In this document: in pieces, positions 23,735 to 32,184 of the stretch
How the letters are laid out: each line of letters opens with the position of its first letter
Position numbering within the stretch: position 1 is the first letter of the stretch
Translations under genes and position numbers: made by a program
The notes under the pieces: generated by a model
Databases searched by the model: none
What the model was told of the DNA's origin: nothing
Seen by the model: the letters and a program-made list of their open reading frames with translations, nothing else
Origin: a virus
DNA: 64,000 bases
Direction: 5' to 3' (one strand)
IMG/VR virus record: IMGVR_UViG_3300009370_000007
Location: 1 to 64,000 of that record

Positions 23735-24177
23735 GCAACATTAATCCCATTAAGAAACTGTTCCCACTTGATTGCATTACCAATATTGAAACTACGGGTA
23801 TTGATGCTCTTATTAATAATTTCTCGAAGACAATCTACCTTTTCTTGCTGTTCTGCAATAATAAGAAGAGCAGAAATAATATCCTTGTCTCCTGCAATAT
23901 ACCGGGGAACATCTTGTTTTAATAGTTTATGCTGGAAAGGTTCCCACCCACGTTCTTCTAGATCATCTTCATCCATCTTGCCGGTGTAGTATTCAAACTT
24001 TTCCTGCTCTAACGTCTGATGATGCAATTTCAACTTCTTTAGTCGAAGGTTTTCTTCTACTAGAATTTTTAAGTATTTGTTATGAAGAACTGGAATATTA
24101 AGGCTCTCGGACGAAAGCTCTGTCTTGTCGAGGCTACAGTCCTTTGACCACTCGCGTTGAATTTCTTCTAATTTCAT
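23731..24177 (-). CDS. uvsY: Recombination mediator UvsY
   Basis: This 148-residue protein matches T4 UvsY, which loads UvsX recombinase onto gp32-coated single strands. It starts MKLEEIQREWSKDCSLDKTEL, parallel to the T4 start, has the central YYTGKMDEDD block, and ends DKDIISALLIIAEQQEKVD plus a helical tail. AAAGGA lies before the ATG. It is the first gene of the recombination operon behind a sigma70-like promoter. UvsX itself is not in the window. Confidence 0.93.
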   Translation of the reverse strand: MKLEEIQREWSKDCSLDKTELSSESLNIPVLHNKYLKILVEENLRLKKLKLHHQTLEQEKFEYYTGKMDEDDLEERGWEPFQHKLLKQDVPRYIAGDKDIISALLIIAEQQEKVDCLREIINKSINTRSFNIGNAIKWEQFLNGINVA

Positions 24178-24237
24178 TATAATCCTTTATTTAAAAAAAT
24201 TTAAATAACAATATATGTTCAAAAAATCATGTATGGT

Positions 24238-24265
24238 AGTATAGCACGATCAATTGTGTTGTCAA
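24238..24265 (-). promoter_or_regulatory. Sigma70-like promoter for the uvsY-gp46 operon
   Basis: The minus strand reads TTGACA (24260-24265), a 16-base spacer, then TATACT (24238-24243). This near-consensus host promoter lies 61 bases before the uvsY ATG. It would give early or middle expression of recombination genes, separate from the late structural genes on the right. Confidence 0.75.
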
Positions 24266-24274
24266 CAGTTTTTT

Positions 24275-24811
24275 TCAAATTTTCTCGTAATTATAATGAG
24301 TAAATTTAAATGTGGCATCTGCTGTAATATAATCAACATCTCCCTGGATGGTTGAAAAATTAAGAGCAGACAGAGAGGTGGGAAATAGCTCTTTAAATAT
24401 AAATTGATGATTTGCCCTCATATTACTATTCAATATAATCAATGTGGCATCAGAGTATATGCTTTCGCGACTGCCCTTCGACGCCTGGGTTGCTGGAGAT
24501 TCTGTTAGGGCTTTGTATTGAGAATAGGTTTCTGGTGCAGACAGTCCTGCCATCCAGTTGTATATTTCAATCCAATTTCTTAAATCCTCGTCTACAATAA
24601 AAGTTATATTCAATGGTTCGTATACAAGATTGTCTCCGGGTACATGGGTATCCAATAATGGACTTGGTGTTAATACTTCGGCAAGGCTTATTCCTGGGAG
24701 AACTGCTGCCTGTACAAACCAATTTACATTTGGAAGATTTTGTACTATAAATTTAAACCCAACAGGAGAGAGATAGTTCTCATTGTCAGGATGTCGGAAC
24801 TCTTTTGCCAT
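24275..24811 (-). CDS. Tail-tube-fold virion protein (gp19 paralogue or gp3-position protein)
   Basis: This 178-residue protein has the pattern of T4-type tube proteins: SPVGFKFIVQNLPNV, then VQAAVLPGISLAE, then a YEPLNITFIVDEDLRNWIEIYNWM strand-helix unit that parallels gp19's RTFAEWSTTVINDEDF unit. Marine T4-like phages usually carry a tail-completion gene here, right after gp23. I call it a tail-tube-family protein; whether it is gp3-like or another tube-associated protein is undecided. AAGAGG lies ahead of the ATG, and a late-like box 28 bases further up. Confidence 0.8.
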   Translation of the reverse strand: MAKEFRHPDNENYLSPVGFKFIVQNLPNVNWFVQAAVLPGISLAEVLTPSPLLDTHVPGDNLVYEPLNITFIVDEDLRNWIEIYNWMAGLSAPETYSQYKALTESPATQASKGSRESIYSDATLIILNSNMRANHQFIFKELFPTSLSALNFSTIQGDVDYITADATFKFTHYNYEKI

Positions 24812-24838
24812 GTGAAAGAACCTCTTGCTATTCTTTAT

Positions 24839-24846
24839 TATTTAGG
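24839..24846 (-). promoter_or_regulatory. Late-promoter-like box (CCTAAATA)
   Basis: The minus strand reads CCTAAATA 28 bases before the tube-like gene and just past the gp23 terminator. This is where a separate late promoter would be needed if the terminator is efficient. Confidence 0.5.
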
Positions 24847-24854
24847 CATAACAA

Positions 24855-24883
24855 GAAAAAAGGGGGGAACCGAAGTCCCCCCC
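24855..24883 (-). terminator. Strong terminator after the major capsid gene
   Basis: On the minus strand GGGGGGGAC, loop TTCG, GTTCCCCCC form a nine-pair stem with one G-T pair, then a T run. UUCG tetraloops are exceptionally stable. It lies 33 bases after the gp23 stop. Confidence 0.9.
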
Positions 24884-24915
24884 TAATTTTTATGGGTAAC
24901 AAAAATATCTACTAC

Positions 24916-26352
24916 CTAGAGCTTGATTAGAGCCTTTCGATAATAGGCATTGTTGTGTGCCCCGCCGCCTGTAAATGGATTATTAACAAACCCGTAACGA
25001 GTCTTAAATCCAATCTTTGGCTGGAAGGTGTCCTCTCCTACTGCACGCACCATCTGTAGTGGTACATATGGGCAATAGAAAACACCGGCATCATAGGCTG
25101 AAGTGCCCTTATATCCATTAATCGCATATTCATATGTTGGATTAAGTGAAGCATAAGGATCAATATAGACCTTGACACCACCTCCAATAGTTCCTGCAAA
25201 CGTACTGCCATTGACATCGCTGTTCAATGCAGGACTAGGATCAAGAACGCCAGACGTTGACAATGCAGATGCAATGTTGGGTGACACGATTAGCATATTT
25301 CCCTTGCCGCGACGTGTTGCGATACCGATCTTATTGGCTTCCTTCTCGAAGTACCAATTAAGAATCTTGAATCGCTCAACCAACCAACGTGCAGAACCGA
25401 GATCGTCTCGGTGTTCTACTCGCGTTAGGTCAACAAGTCCTGCTGCTGCTGTATTTGCACCAGAACCAACTTGCGCTGCCAGAGCAATCTTACGAACAAC
25501 CTCTCGATTGATCTCAGCATTGATCTCAGTCGAAAGAATGTTGGAAAGCTCGGCTTCGGCATCAAGACCATGAATAGCCTTGAGATCCTGTGCAAGCTCT
25601 GTGGTGTACTCAGCCTTGAGGGCCCGAGTTTGTGCAACAACAGAAGTCTTCTCAATGGTGAATCCCATCTCTGGAATCTGATTAGTTGCCTCAGTTCCCC
25701 AAAGTTCGGCAACCGAAGTCGCTGCACCATTACCAGTAAGAAATGTTCCGTCTGGTTGGGTAATAATATCCGCCAAGCCGTCGCCTGATACAGTTCCATC
25801 AGGATCAGCAGTTGCCGTTAACATGGCTTCCATTGCACCTGTATGGAGCTTGCCATCGGCTGGTACTGGATTATTCTCACCAGAAGTATCATCTGAAGAA
25901 ATACCGGAATATGCGGTATTTGCTTCGTTGAATAGTGCTTCGCCAGTTCCATCGGTCGCGGAACCAGCAACAACCCCCTTTGGAGCATACTTCGCCTTGA
26001 GAGCAAAGATAAGTCCGGTAGGACCATTCATTGGCTGTACGCCACAAATATCATATGCCATGAGATTTGGGGCATTGCGGCGAACGAGACTAATTAGGAC
26101 TGGATCAAAGGCAGCAACATTAGTGCCACCAGCGTTAGTTCCGCCGGTATCCATTCCAGAAAAGTTTGTTGTCTCACCGAGAAGCCCGCCGCCGCTTTGG
26201 GAGGCGTGGTCTTCGCGAAGAGCAACTTCTTCGTTCTCCAATAGTTGTGCTGTGACAGCGCGTCGATAAGGGTCCTTAATTGGATCAAGGTCTTCGTGAT
26301 CTAGTACGGGCTGCCACTTTTGTGTAAGTCGATCAAAATTTGAATCAGACAT
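24916..26352 (-). CDS. gp23: Major capsid protein gp23
   Basis: This 478-residue T4-type capsid protein has the conserved DPVLISLVRRNAPNLMAYDICG block (about 82-103) and MNGPTGLIFALKAKY. The N-terminal 60 residues include a pro-region likely removed by gp21; Glu sites are near EEVALRE (about 43). AAGGAG lies before the ATG. It follows scaffold gp22 and is closed by the window's strongest terminator. It forms the hexamers of the head shell. Confidence 0.97.
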   Translation of the reverse strand: MSDSNFDRLTQKWQPVLDHEDLDPIKDPYRRAVTAQLLENEEVALREDHASQSGGGLLGETTNFSGMDTGGTNAGGTNVAAFDPVLISLVRRNAPNLMAYDICGVQPMNGPTGLIFALKAKYAPKGVVAGSATDGTGEALFNEANTAYSGISSDDTSGENNPVPADGKLHTGAMEAMLTATADPDGTVSGDGLADIITQPDGTFLTGNGAATSVAELWGTEATNQIPEMGFTIEKTSVVAQTRALKAEYTTELAQDLKAIHGLDAEAELSNILSTEINAEINREVVRKIALAAQVGSGANTAAAGLVDLTRVEHRDDLGSARWLVERFKILNWYFEKEANKIGIATRRGKGNMLIVSPNIASALSTSGVLDPSPALNSDVNGSTFAGTIGGGVKVYIDPYASLNPTYEYAINGYKGTSAYDAGVFYCPYVPLQMVRAVGEDTFQPKIGFKTRYGFVNNPFTGGGAHNNAYYRKALIKL

Positions 26353-26396
26353 TTTGTTTTAACTCCTTGTTAAAAGTGGTTTATAAGTAAACGCAA

Positions 26397-27596
26397 TTAC
26401 TCTTGAATAACATTCTTCTGTGTTCGAGCTAATGCGCCAACATAAGCAGACATTGTGCCGGTGGTTTCTTCAAAGATGCCACCCTCAACTTCCTGCTCCT
26501 CTACAATAAATTGCTGATTAGTTGTTCCTGTCTTGGGGAAGTAGTTTTCCCTGAGTGTGCCAAGAGCATTTGCATACTGCTCGACATCTTCAAAGTCTAC
26601 TCCTTCGGACAGTTCCTTCAACTTCTCATACTCTGTATCGACAAGACCATCAGAACTCTGAATAAGGAGTTCAGTCTTCTGATACTCATTGATCTGCTTC
26701 TGCATATCAATTGTCCTTTCAATACTTTCATTTAGTTCACCCTCTAGCTTATCGACACGATCTGCAAGAGTATCTGCTACATCGAGCTTCTCATCTGGAA
26801 TCTCGATATAATGTTCTGCGAAGAGATTGCGTAGTCCTGTAATGAACTCTTCACTAATCTCTGCCTGTAGACCCTTGGTGATTGCAAGCTCATTTTCCTT
26901 CTGCCATTCATCTACGGCATAGGAAAGATACTCGTCAACCTTCTCGGTCATATCAGTAAGATTTTCTTCGCGAGCTTCGGTTAGCTCTTCGTCAAACTTG
27001 CTTTCAATCTTCTCTAGCTCCTCATTTACCTTGGCAATGAGCGCAGCCTCAAAGATTATTGCTGCCTTTGACTTAAAGTCATCGGAAAGATTAACTTCGT
27101 CGTTAAACATTGCAGCAATATCAGCAGAAAAATCAACATCCTCTGCCTTTAGCCTAGTCTTCTCTCCCTTGTCGCCCTTCTTTCCAGCCTTGACCTTCTT
27201 TGTTACTTCTGTAGTCTTATCTACAGACTTGAAAATCTCGTCTGGATCTGCAACATTGGGATCGTCCTTTGCTTCGTCAAGATCGTCGTCCTCTTCAAGA
27301 GTAGTAAGAGAGTGCATGATCTTATCGAAGTGAGACTCTAGCTTGGTCTTCTTGGTATCCTGAAGCTGATTAAAAATAGCGCGAACCATAGCGGGCTTAG
27401 TCAACGATTCCTTAACCCCCTCTTCTTCATCTTCATCTTCTTCGTCTTCTTCTTCATCATCATCATCCTCAAAAGGTTCTTCGTCTTCTTCAGTTTTCTC
27501 CTGAAGGACTTCTTCTTCTGACTCAGAAGTTTCGCGAAGAAGCTCTTCGATTTCTTCGTCTGTGATGGCTTCTGTTGAAACGGTTTCTTCTGACAT
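26397..27596 (-). CDS. gp22: Prohead scaffold protein gp22
   Basis: This 399-residue protein has a very acidic N-terminus (Glu/Asp run, residues about 10-65) and a long helical, coiled-coil body, the makeup of the T4 core scaffold. Many I/L-x-E sites suit destruction by gp21 after assembly. The position between protease 21 and capsid 23 fixes the identity. It is longer than T4 gp22 (269 residues), mostly through the acidic head. AAAGGAG and an exact late box precede it. Confidence 0.93.
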   Translation of the reverse strand: MSEETVSTEAITDEEIEELLRETSESEEEVLQEKTEEDEEPFEDDDDEEEDEEDEDEEEGVKESLTKPAMVRAIFNQLQDTKKTKLESHFDKIMHSLTTLEEDDDLDEAKDDPNVADPDEIFKSVDKTTEVTKKVKAGKKGDKGEKTRLKAEDVDFSADIAAMFNDEVNLSDDFKSKAAIIFEAALIAKVNEELEKIESKFDEELTEAREENLTDMTEKVDEYLSYAVDEWQKENELAITKGLQAEISEEFITGLRNLFAEHYIEIPDEKLDVADTLADRVDKLEGELNESIERTIDMQKQINEYQKTELLIQSSDGLVDTEYEKLKELSEGVDFEDVEQYANALGTLRENYFPKTGTTNQQFIVEEQEVEGGIFEETTGTMSAYVGALARTQKNVIQE

Positions 27597-27643
27597 TATA
27601 TGGCTCCTTTGTTTAAAGCTATCAGGTTGTTATTCCTAATGCA

Positions 27644-27651
27644 TATTTATA
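27644..27651 (-). promoter_or_regulatory. T4-type late promoter TATAAATA
   Basis: The exact late consensus on the minus strand lies 48 bases before the scaffold ATG and just before the gp21 stop codon. It would drive gp22-gp23. Confidence 0.75.
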
Positions 27652-27655
27652 TATT

Positions 27656-28309
27656 TTACAATTTTGAAAGAAAGTTCTTAAATACCCTTAATTGAACGGC
27701 TTCTCTATCGGCTCGTTTTGATTTTTCAATTTGAGATTTAAGTTCTTGAATGGTTCTTTCTTTAATTATACCATTTTCCCAAATCCATTCTTTTCCTTCC
27801 ATCATTCCTTCAACAAATGCATCGGGAGCAGATGGATCTGCAACAATATCTGCCGCAGTAGCAAGATAAAAATCATCTTGCACTACATTTACGCCTCGTC
27901 GTGGCTTCAATGAACCCATTCCGCGAGACGAAACACCTAACTTGGCACCCTCATCAATAAGATTCTTTGCAATCTTTCCATATGGGGTGTCCATTAACTT
28001 TGCTTTTCCTACCCAGTTATCATTATCTGGGCTTAATTCCTTAATCATATGAGAAACTCTTTCTAGATTAATGACCGGCCCATCGGGATGACCTAGTTCT
28101 CCGAAGGCTCGATTTTGCTTAATATACTTGTCGTTATATTTCGCAACTTCCCTTCCGAGAGTCTCTCGGGGATAGACTCGTCCATTTCTATTCTTTGTTT
28201 CTGCCTGCATGAAGACGCCCTTAATATAATAATCCTTCTTGCCGGATTTAGTTTCTTCTACCAAAACTTCAATTTGATCGTCGTCTACTACTTCGGTAAT
28301 GAGTTTCAT
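27656..28309 (-). CDS. gp21: Prohead core protease gp21
   Basis: This 217-residue serine protease matures the T4-type prohead by cutting after (I/L)-x-E. The herpes-protease-like triad is visible: His74 in FGELGHPDGP, Ser127/128 in GVSSRGMG and Asp near 154-158 in ADIVADPSAPDA. AGGAG precedes the ATG. It is the enzyme expected to cut the CTS tags and the I-N-E-A sites of the polyprotein at 7610-11344. Its cut motif was inferred from T4, not measured here. Confidence 0.95.
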   Translation of the reverse strand: MKLITEVVDDDQIEVLVEETKSGKKDYYIKGVFMQAETKNRNGRVYPRETLGREVAKYNDKYIKQNRAFGELGHPDGPVINLERVSHMIKELSPDNDNWVGKAKLMDTPYGKIAKNLIDEGAKLGVSSRGMGSLKPRRGVNVVQDDFYLATAADIVADPSAPDAFVEGMMEGKEWIWENGIIKERTIQELKSQIEKSKRADREAVQLRVFKNFLSKL

Positions 28310-28320
28310 TTGATTTTCTC

Positions 28321-29388
28321 CTAAAAAGATATATTCTTGATTGCAAAGCCTGACATCTTAAGAAATCCTGCTCGATTTTTTGCCAAGGTAGATGCAAACT
28401 TAACTTTGTTTTTTACACTTAACGCATCATATACTTTTGTGACAGCATTTGCAGTCATCATATCTACTAAAAGATGTTTTCCATCAGCCAATTTAACCTT
28501 CTGGCCCTGTGAATCTTTAACAATTTTTCTCATGGTATTGATAATGGCTTCTCCCTTGCCCGCCTGTTCATGGACAGCGACCGATTCTCCTGCTATTGAA
28601 ACTGAATCTGCTGCCTTGTCCAACATATCTTGCTTTTTCTTGTTGGCCTTCTCAGCTTTTCGGACTAAAGTATTTTTCCTAACCTTTTTAATTGCCTGAT
28701 CGACATCTTCCCGAGTCTGTTTATTTTTCAGGGCGGCCAGACGATCTTCAATTGCCTTTTTTTGTGCTGCCTTCTGTTCTTTCTTTTCTATTCTTGCGAG
28801 ACGAGCCTTATCTGTTGGGGAAACTCTTGCCACAAACTTTTTGATTCCTATCTTTCCCCCTTTGATGGCCTTGTCTGCAACATAATCATCTGCCGCAGCC
28901 TCATGAATAAAAGATTCGCCTGTGGCAATTGCTCCTGTTTTTCCTTTTCGTATTGCCTTTTCCTTTTGTTTGTCCCTGACTTCTCTTGCCTTTAATGCTT
29001 TTTTTTGAGCCTTTGCTGCGGCTCTGGTTCGCCATGAACTTCCGGGCTTCATTGCCGCCTTGTGCATTTTTCTGGCAGCAGTTTCAGCCCTATCTTTTGC
29101 CTCTATTCCCTTTATCGTTGTTCCTGCCTTCTTGGCTCTTAGTCCTGAAATTCCCTTTCCCAATGCATAACCGATTGCCAGTCCACCGGGAGTCAGACCA
29201 ACCGCCCTTCTGGCTTTGTTGAGCTTTGCTAATTTGCCAAATTTTCCTGCTGCTGCGACTCCTCCTGCTGCACCCAGGCCTGCAGTTTTTGCTACCTTTC
29301 CTTCAATTACTGGAGTTTCTAAAGCCAACTCAGGATTAGAAGTTGAGCAGATAGATTCGGCTCGAAATTCTTTAAAGGGTTTATTCAT
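28321..29388 (-). CDS. Basic prohead core protein, CTS-like start (gp67/gp68 position)
   Basis: I start at 29388 (MNKPFKEFRAES), which overlaps the preceding stop; the longer frame would lie inside the upstream gene. The start resembles the head-targeting tag (K-x-F-K-E-F). The 355-residue body is Ala/Lys/Arg-rich, like a histone H1 tail (about 75-260), with internal V-I-E-G, I-H-E-A and V-H-E-Q sites for gp21. It shares a block (KKAGTTIKGIEAKDRAETAA) with the neighbour 29381-30283 (RKHGTSMKGVRAKDRQRTA). It occupies the place of T4 core genes 67/68 but is far larger. Confidence 0.75.
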   Translation of the reverse strand: MNKPFKEFRAESICSTSNPELALETPVIEGKVAKTAGLGAAGGVAAAGKFGKLAKLNKARRAVGLTPGGLAIGYALGKGISGLRAKKAGTTIKGIEAKDRAETAARKMHKAAMKPGSSWRTRAAAKAQKKALKAREVRDKQKEKAIRKGKTGAIATGESFIHEAAADDYVADKAIKGGKIGIKKFVARVSPTDKARLARIEKKEQKAAQKKAIEDRLAALKNKQTREDVDQAIKKVRKNTLVRKAEKANKKKQDMLDKAADSVSIAGESVAVHEQAGKGEAIINTMRKIVKDSQGQKVKLADGKHLLVDMMTANAVTKVYDALSVKNKVKFASTLAKNRAGFLKMSGFAIKNISF

Positions 29389-30283
29389 CGTCGAGAAGGC
29401 CCTCTTCTGGTGGAATACCAATAAAATCTCCTGCAATCTGGATCTTCTTGGTGGCAAGATGGTCTGTTACTTTATTTGACATGATTGGAGTTAGTAAATC
29501 AAGAACCCTTGATGGGCTTCCTTCATTTGCAGCCTGGACCAAATTCATAACGGACTCAAATTGTTCTCCGTAAGCCCTTCTCTGAAGATTGGTTGTGTCT
29601 TTACCAGTTGTGTCTTTCTTAATACCATGTTTTTTTGCTGTTTTTTGAGCCCTTATTTTTTCTTTCGCTCTACTTCGAGCCAGTCGATCTGCTCTTTTCT
29701 GTTTTCTTACTGCCTTTCTGGCTAGACGACCGCTTGTTGGCTTTGCCTTTGCTTTTGCTGCAACTTTATCCGCAGTACGCTGCCTGTCCTTTGCTCGTAC
29801 ACCCTTCATTGAAGTTCCATGCTTTCGGGCTCGGATATATTTAACCCCCAACGCGCCGCCGGGGACAGAGGAAGCACCAAAAGCGGTTATTGCCCTACCT
29901 TTTGCTGCGGTCACTCCATGATCGGCCTTTACCCTTGTTTTTGGATCAGATACTTTTTTTTCGGCAATATAGGAATTTACAAACTCTAATTCCTCTTCGG
30001 TCAAAGAATCTAAAAAGTAATCAACCTGTTCTTCGGTAAAATCCGAAAAGTCTAAGTCTAGTTCTTCCATCATTTCATTGTCTCCTTGAGTTTGTTGGAT
30101 GGTGTCTTCATGTGCAGCCCTGGCCCTGGCTCTGGCTCTGGCTTTATTGGCAGCCCGAGCTTTCTTATATGCAGCCCGGGCAGACTTTCTTTCCTTGGCT
30201 GATTCCGCGTCTAGTTTATTCTGTGTTCTTATTGCCTGCTTAAGTGATGATATTTCATCAAGTTCAATTTCTTCGTTAGCCAT
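29381..30283 (-). CDS. Basic prohead core protein, paralogue of the next gene
   Basis: The 300-residue product has an acidic N-terminus (EEIELDEISSL), an alternating Ala/Arg/Lys stretch (about 30-60), and an acidic block with EEELEFVNSYIAEKK (I-A-E site near 108). A second Ala/Arg/Lys-rich part (about 150-210) is paralogous to 28321-29388. The tail is more ordinary. It lies between the accessory cassette and gp21, matching T4 core genes 67/68. AGGAGG precedes the ATG and a late box lies 41 bases upstream. Likely core scaffold or DNA-condensing internal protein. Confidence 0.75.
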   Translation of the reverse strand: MANEEIELDEISSLKQAIRTQNKLDAESAKERKSARAAYKKARAANKARARARARAAHEDTIQQTQGDNEMMEELDLDFSDFTEEQVDYFLDSLTEEELEFVNSYIAEKKVSDPKTRVKADHGVTAAKGRAITAFGASSVPGGALGVKYIRARKHGTSMKGVRAKDRQRTADKVAAKAKAKPTSGRLARKAVRKQKRADRLARSRAKEKIRAQKTAKKHGIKKDTTGKDTTNLQRRAYGEQFESVMNLVQAANEGSPSRVLDLLTPIMSNKVTDHLATKKIQIAGDFIGIPPEEGLLDDE

Positions 30284-30323
30284 AATTGAAAGCCTCCTAA
30301 CTAAAAAGGTAAATTTGTTAAAC

Positions 30324-30331
30324 TATTTATA
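30324..30331 (-). promoter_or_regulatory. T4-type late promoter TATAAATA
   Basis: The exact late consensus on the minus strand lies 41 bases before the core-protein ATG at 30283. It would drive the core-protease-scaffold genes. Confidence 0.75.
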
Positions 30332-30340
30332 ATAAATTAA

Positions 30341-31030
30341 TTATTCAAAGATGATTTCGTCGTCTTCTATTACTCCTGTCTCCTCAAACGTATCGACAAT
30401 GCGTTTATTGTGATTAGAGCAAGGATTAGAATCAAAAAGAACTTCGTGGTTATCAGATCGAGGATTATCAAGAGCCTTATCAAAAAAAGTTGCAGTATTA
30501 GAAGAAATCTGATTTGGCACAACAGGCGGAATTTCAGAAGAAGAAATAATCCCGCCCAGTTTAATTGTAGGCAAATTGAAAGTAGAAGTCTTAACCGGAG
30601 GATTTGGGTTTTTATGCTCTTCCGGCACTATTTGGTTTTGTATTGTTCTATAAAGCTCTCCCCATGATTCTAAAACCTCTTTATTTTTTGGAAATACCAT
30701 CACAAAAGCTCCGTCATCACGTTGGACTAATCCTCTGCCTACAGAATTTTCTTCTTCAAAATCTGAAGTTTTAAAGTAAATTCGAGGAGAAAACTTAAAA
30801 GTTTCTTGATCTAAATTATTACCAAACCCATTTCCCCATCCAGGCTTCCAAGATTGCGTATCCTCATCAAAGAAAAACCCTTTGAGATTTCCTTTTACAT
30901 AAAAGGCAGTAGTTGGTGCCGGCCAAGTTATTCCTGCTCGCATACCAAGACCAGTAAGTTCATCTTCTAGGCTTCCTGTTCCCAATAATATTAAATGATC
31001 TTGTGCATTCAATATTTTAAACTGTCTCAT
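30341..31030 (-). CDS. Type-B protein of duplicated cassette, 229 aa
   Basis: It begins MRQFKILNAQDHLILLGTG. The paralogue 31703-32179 begins MRKVKIITSQDHLLIFIEC, so the two share an N-terminal unit. Both also carry a middle block (FPKNKEVLESWGEL against LPKKSEILTNWNNT) and an acidic DDEIIFE/DDEIIIG-type C-terminus. This copy has an added Pro-rich region (about 140-180). AGGAG lies before the ATG. It is the last member of the A-B-A-C-B cassette. No family recognised; position within virion genes suggests a structural or adhesin-associated role. Confidence 0.7.
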   Translation of the reverse strand: MRQFKILNAQDHLILLGTGSLEDELTGLGMRAGITWPAPTTAFYVKGNLKGFFFDEDTQSWKPGWGNGFGNNLDQETFKFSPRIYFKTSDFEEENSVGRGLVQRDDGAFVMVFPKNKEVLESWGELYRTIQNQIVPEEHKNPNPPVKTSTFNLPTIKLGGIISSSEIPPVVPNQISSNTATFFDKALDNPRSDNHEVLFDSNPCSNHNKRIVDTFEETGVIEDDEIIFE

Positions 31031-31032
31031 AA

Positions 31033-31473
31033 TTAAATTGCTCCTAATGTTAGATATTCTAAATCTAATAATGAAAAGGTTGTCGGAGAAGACAAGCCAT
31101 CAAAAGAAAAGCGCTCAGTAATTGCCTCAAACGAAGTAGACTCTTCAATTGCAGCCAAATGAGATGATGATGCCCTAAGTTGTTCCAGTACGGTACTATT
31201 AGGAAACAGTTCATTCATAATAACATCATCATCTAAAAGAAAGGCACTAAAAAGTATTGATTCTTGTTGAGCCGTCATTGTAATAGGAGTAATTGGAGCA
31301 ATATCAAAAATTCCAATTCCTTCTCGGGTTTCGACTTCAATCGTAACCTTCCCCTTCCCTAAAATCAAAGAATAAGATTTACTCAATGACCAATCATATG
31401 TTAGTTCATCCCCCTCATTTAAAAAATTTAATAGATAAAAACTATAATTATCTTTTGCAATTTGTACATTCAT
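31033..31473 (-). CDS. Type-C protein of duplicated cassette, 146 aa
   Basis: The start (MNVQIAKDNYSFYLLNFLN) overlaps the preceding stop as ATGA, with GGAGGA ahead. It is a beta-rich, hydrophobic/acidic protein with a FDIAPITPITMTAQQESILF block and an aliphatic ending, LLDLEYLTLGAI. It has no counterpart in the first half of the cassette (A1-B1), so it is either an insertion in the second half or a loss from the first. Function unknown. Confidence 0.65.
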   Translation of the reverse strand: MNVQIAKDNYSFYLLNFLNEGDELTYDWSLSKSYSLILGKGKVTIEVETREGIGIFDIAPITPITMTAQQESILFSAFLLDDDVIMNELFPNSTVLEQLRASSSHLAAIEESTSFEAITERFSFDGLSSPTTFSLLDLEYLTLGAI

Positions 31474-31697
31474 TCTATAATTCCTCCAGTTTGAATATCC
31501 AAGACCGTTTTTTCACGGCTCATATGAACTAGAGTTTTAACTTGGGTTTTAAAAAACTCCCAATTAACTTCTCCAGTTTCAGTAAATTTAAGTGCAATCC
31601 TTTTACGAGTAACTATCCGAACATCGTTATCAAAAATTGAAATAACAATAAATCCCCTTTTTATATTTTCAATGTGTCTAACCACTTTAATTGCCAT
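31470..31697 (-). CDS. Type-A protein of duplicated cassette, 75 aa
   Basis: This small beta-rich protein starts MAIKVVRHIENIKRGFIVI. It aligns along its length with the 74-aa protein 32185-32409 (MAIIITKHKENLNKRKYVVT): both have a D-N-x-V/R turn and end in a T-L-V-x-x-S-R helix-strand unit. The pair marks a tandem duplication. AGGG lies ahead of the ATG. Function unknown. Confidence 0.68.
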   Translation of the reverse strand: MAIKVVRHIENIKRGFIVISIFDNDVRIVTRKRIALKFTETGEVNWEFFKTQVKTLVHMSREKTVLDIQTGGIIE

Positions 31698-31702
31698 GAT
31701 CT

Positions 31703-32179
31703 TTACCCTATAATAATTTCATCATCAATACTGTCTGGAGCCAACTCGACAAAAGTATTTGCATTCATTTTCCTAGTAAGATTTCCCTGTGCAATAACAT
31801 CATGTGATTCCCTGGTTGTATTTAAGGTTGTATTAACACTAGCTTCGCCAAGAGTATTATTCCAGTTTGTTAATATTTCAGATTTTTTTGGAAGCACTCC
31901 AACAACAACAGTATTTGATACAGAAACGTGCCCGGCCTCAACGTCATCATCGCGAAATAGAATCATGGGAGCCGTACTAGTACGAGTAGTTTGCCACTCT
32001 CCTGCATTGTCTTTACGAAATTGTCTAAAGATTCCCGTTAACCCGAAGGCGGCAAAGGGGGGAGGAAATGAACGTAAATTAGTTGTTTTGTTTATACAAG
32101 TTATTTCATCGTTTTCTTCGGTGCATTCAATAAAAATTAACAAATGATCTTGTGAGGTTATAATCTTAACTTTTCTCAT
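31703..32179 (-). CDS. Type-B protein of duplicated cassette, 158 aa
   Basis: It begins MRKVKIITSQDHLLIFIEC and is a shorter paralogue of 30341-31030, sharing the Q-D-H-L start, the LPKKSEILTNW middle block and the acidic I-D-D-E-I-I end. ATGGGAT lies before the ATG. The conserved start and end with a variable centre suggest a scaffold with an exchangeable middle. No known domain seen. Confidence 0.68.
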   Translation of the reverse strand: MRKVKIITSQDHLLIFIECTEENDEITCINKTTNLRSFPPPFAAFGLTGIFRQFRKDNAGEWQTTRTSTAPMILFRDDDVEAGHVSVSNTVVVGVLPKKSEILTNWNNTLGEASVNTTLNTTRESHDVIAQGNLTRKMNANTFVELAPDSIDDEIIIG

Positions 32180-32184
32180 ATTAA

